DNA of 64,000 bases from Rhodospirillales bacterium 24-66-33 (GTDB taxonomy: Bacteria; Pseudomonadota; Alphaproteobacteria; Reyranellales; Reyranellaceae), in NCBI GenBank assembly GCA_002281855.1, contig NCHQ01000007.1:144766-208765 (forward strand), in the 5' to 3' direction. The translations under genes were made by a program, and so were the position numbers. This document shows positions 61,783 through 64,000 of this stretch, piece after piece. Position 1 is the first letter of the stretch. Each line of letters opens with the position of its first letter. The notes below the pieces were generated by a model. The model did not search any database. It worked only from the letters and a program-made list of their open reading frames with translations, and was not told the DNA's origin.

Positions 61783-62283
61783 ATGGCCATGGTTCAAGCA
61801 CTCACGAAGCCGCCGCTCGGCCGGCGCCTCTTCCTCGCAGCGCCTCTCGTGCTGGCCGGCGGTGCCGCCTGGGCGCAGCAGGGCGGCAACGACGTCCCCT
61901 TCAAGCGTTCGTCGCTCGTGGTCGTCTCCGGCGGCCGCGAGATCAAGTTCGACGTCGAGCTGGCGCTGGACGACACCCAGCGCGCGCGCGGCCTGATGTT
62001 TCGCGAGAAGCTCGGCCCCTATGAGGGCATGCTGTTCGACTTCTACAAGGAAGCGCCGGTCAGCTTTTGGATGAAGAACACCCTGATCCCGCTCGACATG
62101 ATCTTCATCGCCGCGGACGGCACGATCAAGTCGATCCACGCCAATGCCGTGCCGCATTCGACCGAGACGATACCGAGCCAATTTCCGGTGCGCGCCGTGC
62201 TCGAGATCAACGGCGGCAGCGCCAAGCTCCTGGGCATCAAGCCGGGCGACAAGGTCATCCATCCGATCTTCGGCAACGCCTAG
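61783..62283 (+). CDS. DUF192 family exported protein
   Basis: 166 residues from ATG 61783 (an upstream TTG at 61753 adds ten). A signal with LGRRLFLAAPLVLAGGAAWA ends AQQ at about residue 33. The DUF192 core follows: ALDDTQRARGLMFREKLGPY near residue 66, VSFWMKNTLIPLDMIFI near residue 96, and VLEINGGSAKLLGIKPGDKV near the end. Function of the family is unknown. Its end overlaps the convergent O-methyltransferase gene by four bases. Confidence 0.9.
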   Translation: MAMVQALTKPPLGRRLFLAAPLVLAGGAAWAQQGGNDVPFKRSSLVVVSGGREIKFDVELALDDTQRARGLMFREKLGPYEGMLFDFYKEAPVSFWMKNTLIPLDMIFIAADGTIKSIHANAVPHSTETIPSQFPVRAVLEINGGSAKLLGIKPGDKVIHPIFGNA

Positions 62284-62939
62284 CGCTTCAGCGCGCAGGT
62301 CATCCCGTCGCCCACGGCGAAGAGGGCCAGGTCGATCCGCCGGTCAGCCTTGAGCTTGGCATTGAGCGCGCGGAGCGCCTGGGTGTCGCGATCGACTTCG
62401 GCCGGATCGGCGACCGCGCCGCCCCACAGGACATTGTCGATCAGCACGAGGCCACCGCGGCGGACCAGCTTGAGGCAGCGCTCGTAGTAGGCGTCGTAAT
62501 CGTCCTTGTTGGCGTCGATGAAGGCCAGATCGAGCTGCTCCGTCAGGCCCTGGGCCAGCAGCCAGTCGAGGGTTGCGAGCGCGGGGCCGATCGTGAGCTC
62601 GATGCGGCTCTCGACTCCGGCCTCTCTCCAGTAGCGGCGTGCGACCTTGGTATAGTCGGGGCTGACGTCGCAGCACCAGAGCTTGCCGTCCTCCGGCAGC
62701 GCTGCGGCGATGCACAGAGAGGAATAGCCGGTGAAGGTACCGACCTCGACGGCACGCCGGGCGCCGATCGCCCGTGCCAGCAGTTCGATCTGCTGGCCCT
62801 GGTGGGCGGAGATCTGCATGCCCGCGCGCGGCAGCGTTGCCGTCTCCTCGCGCAGACGGCGGCGCAGCGGCGGTTCGCGCAGCCAGTTGGCATCGACATA
62901 ATCGACGATCGCCCCGTCGATTTTCGGCCAGCTCTTCAT
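62280..62939 (-). CDS. SAM-dependent O-methyltransferase (caffeoyl-CoA OMT family)
   Basis: 219 residues. Motif I VEVGTFTGYSSLCIAAALPE near residue 64, then LWCCDVSPDYTKVARRYW, and the metal-binding acidic run LDLAFIDANKDDYDAYYERC near residue 140 with LVLIDNVLWGGAVADP after it. These define the small cation-dependent O-methyltransferases acting on catechols. The ATG has AGGAGAG in front. An IS630 element sits 36 bp upstream of the start, so the native promoter has probably been separated from the gene. Confidence 0.92.
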   Translation of the reverse strand: MKSWPKIDGAIVDYVDANWLREPPLRRRLREETATLPRAGMQISAHQGQQIELLARAIGARRAVEVGTFTGYSSLCIAAALPEDGKLWCCDVSPDYTKVARRYWREAGVESRIELTIGPALATLDWLLAQGLTEQLDLAFIDANKDDYDAYYERCLKLVRRGGLVLIDNVLWGGAVADPAEVDRDTQALRALNAKLKADRRIDLALFAVGDGMTCALKR

Positions 62940-63061
62940 GTTCTCTCCTGTTGGCTCGGTACGTCCGCCTCGCTAGAGCATTTTCCCTGAAAAGAGAGTC
63001 GGCGGGGTTTCCAAGAGACTTGAAGGGTGATTCGATTCGTCGATCAGGATCGGAGGACTCG

Positions 63062-63421
63062 ATGGGCAAGCGGGTAGTCGATGCCCTGGAGGGTGGACTG
63101 TCGACGCGGGAGGCGGCGGCGCGGTTTTCGATCGGGATAGCGACGGCGGGATCGTGGGGCCGGCTGAAGCGCTCCACGGGCGACGTTCGACCGGCCAAGC
63201 AAGGCAAGCCGAAGGGCTCGGTGCTGGATGCACACGCGGCCTTCATCCTGGGAACGCTGAGGGAGCAGCCCGACCTGACCCTCGACGAGATGGTCGAGCG
63301 GCTTGCCGCGGAGTGTGACGTGCGGGTGGTCAGGACGGCGGTCTGGAAGTTCCTCGACCGGCACGACATGACGCATAAAAAAAGACTGCGCATGCCCGTG
63401 AGCAAGAACGCCCTGACGTAA
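63062..63421 (+). CDS. IS630-family transposase, N-terminal part (orfA)
   Basis: 119 residues. The helix-turn-helix part reads RVVDALEGGLSTREAAARFS, then GIATAGSWGRLKRSTGDVRP, and a second winged-helix-like part has LREQPDLTLDEMVERLAAEC. It binds the terminal repeats. GGAGG lies six bases before ATG 63062. The frame reaches the A-run at 63377-63383 and, without slipping, ends at 63421 after a non-homologous tail. Confidence 0.9.
   Translation: MGKRVVDALEGGLSTREAAARFSIGIATAGSWGRLKRSTGDVRPAKQGKPKGSVLDAHAAFILGTLREQPDLTLDEMVERLAAECDVRVVRTAVWKFLDRHDMTHKKRLRMPVSKNALT
63377..63384 (+). other. slippery sequence for -1 programmed frameshift
   Basis: Seven A followed by G (AAAAAAAG) at codon 106 of orfA. 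A -1 slip here continues as KTAHAREQERPDVKAARERW into the catalytic domain, giving one 307-residue transposase. This is a known expression mode of IS630 elements. Confidence 0.8.
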
Positions 63422-63984
63422 AGGCCGCCCGCGAGCGGTGGGTCGAGGAGCAGCCCGAACTCGATCCGCAGAGCCTGGTCTTCATCGACGAAAGCGGCCT
63501 ATCGACCAAGATGGCCCGCCTGCGCGGCTGGGCGCCGAAAGGCCAACGCTGCCACGCTGCCGTCCCGCATGGACACTGGAAGACCGTCACCTTCGTCGGC
63601 GGCCTGACGCCTGCCGGCTTCATCGCCCCGATGCTGCTCGACGGGCCGATGGACGGTGAGGTCTTCCGGACCTGGTGCGAGCAGATGCTGGCGCCGGCCC
63701 TGCGCCCGGGCGACATCGTCATCATGGACAATCTGGCCGCCCACAAGGTCGCGGGCGTCAGCCAGGCGATCGAAGCCTGTGGGGCAAGGCTGCTCTACCT
63801 GCCGCCCTACAGTCCTGATCTCAATCCCATCGAGAATGCCTTCGCCAAGCTCAAGGCCCACGTTCGAAAAGCGGCCCCACGAACCATCGACGCCCTCGAA
63901 ACCGCCGCCGCAGATGCGCTGCTAACCTTCAAGCCAATCGAATGTGAAAACTTCTTCTCACATGCAGGCTATGGCTTCGATTAA
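63382..63984 (+). CDS. IS630-family transposase, catalytic part (orfB, expressed by frameshift)
   Basis: The frame after the slippery site encodes the RNase H-like DDE domain: first aspartate in SLVFIDESGLSTKMARLRGW, second in DIVIMDNLAAHKVAGVSQA, and glutamate in YSPDLNPIENAFAKLKAHVR. It ends ECENFFSHAGYGFD, 13 bp before the right end of the element. All three catalytic residues are intact. Confidence 0.9.
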   Translation, partial: KTAHAREQERPDVKAARERWVEEQPELDPQSLVFIDESGLSTKMARLRGWAPKGQRCHAAVPHGHWKTVTFVGGLTPAGFIAPMLLDGPMDGEVFRTWCEQMLAPALRPGDIVIMDNLAAHKVAGVSQAIEACGARLLYLPPYSPDLNPIENAFAKLKAHVRKAAPRTIDALETAAADALLTFKPIECENFFSHAGYGFD

Positions 63985-64000
63985 CGGGAATCTGCTCTAG

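Larger units (their letters stand above)
62976..63997 (+). mobile_element. complete IS630-family insertion sequence
   Basis: A 1022-bp element bounded by inverted repeats. The left end GAGCATTTTCCCTGAAAA matches the reverse complement of the right end, GAGCAGATTCCCGTTAAT, at GAGCA, TTCCC and further bases. Each end is flanked by TA (62974-62975 and 63998-63999), the target duplication of this family. It encodes a DDE transposase in two overlapping frames joined by a likely -1 frameshift. The reading frames are not otherwise broken, so it may be active. Confidence 0.9.

Overview
The window is a dense, GC-rich piece of bacterial chromosome carrying about 75 genes. The gene families suggest a free-living, metabolically versatile alphaproteobacterium of the Reyranella or Bradyrhizobium kind. 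Pointers are the orphan Bug/TctC binding proteins, CaiB/BaiF CoA-transferases, MaoC hydratases, a class I PHA synthase, an FnrL/FixK-type regulator and a rhizavidin-like protein. This placement is inference from gene families; no rRNA operon is present to confirm it.

Layout. 1-4.9 kb: a binding protein cut by the window edge, a crotonase/thioesterase pair, and the rplM-rpsI ribosomal operon with a clear promoter and terminator, then a gamma-carbonic anhydrase. 5-13.7 kb: PHA synthase, a proline-rich lipoprotein, and a housekeeping run alaC-like/hom/glpX/recJ ending in tRNA-Glu(TTC). 13.8-19.9 kb: a stress cluster (glycine-zipper protein, HdeA-like protein, Ca2+/H+ antiporter, a four-cysteine FNR-type regulator, Tat-exported protein, polyphosphate kinase 2). 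Two near-perfect TTGAC-N4-GTCAA boxes lie in front of its two halves. The cluster is followed by an avidin-family protein. 19.9-26 kb: an OxlT-like transporter, a flavoprotein, and a divergent emrB / marR-emrA efflux locus. 26-32 kb: a beta-propeller protein, orphan ABC and TctC binding proteins, and small hydrolases.

32-39.2 kb is one tight minus-strand operon (MmgE/PrpD, MaoC, acyl-CoA dehydrogenase, MaoC, CoA-transferase, CitE-type lyase, MFS exporter/importer). It reads like an activate-dehydrogenate-hydrate-cleave route for a branched C5-type dicarboxylate. 39.2-40.2 kb holds a methyltransferase and an unlisted 27-codon gene with a perfect Shine-Dalgarno, its own terminator-like hairpin, and 25-bp tandem repeats next to it. 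40.2-47.7 kb is a plus-strand unit: an iron(III)-type ABC transporter followed by CoA-transferase, crotonase, PhyH oxygenase and a DehI-like protein.

47.8-57 kb: polysaccharide deacetylase, sirtuin, and a sugar-acid cluster (TAXI binding protein, SDR, KDPG aldolase, PfkB kinase, IlvD/Edd dehydratase) that together could run a 2-keto-3-deoxy-sugar-acid pathway. 57-64 kb: a PrcB-like exported protein, a multibranched inverted-repeat structure, a dienoyl-CoA reductase-type SDR, a double cold-shock protein, a TPP riboswitch with a thiZXY-type transporter, DUF192, an O-methyltransferase, and a complete IS630-family element with a frameshifted transposase. The element ends three bases before the window edge.

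Most genes are ordinary. The most unusual signals are the micropeptide locus at 39.37-39.51 kb, the FNR-box-flanked stress cluster, the avidin homologue, and the branched structure at 57.6 kb.
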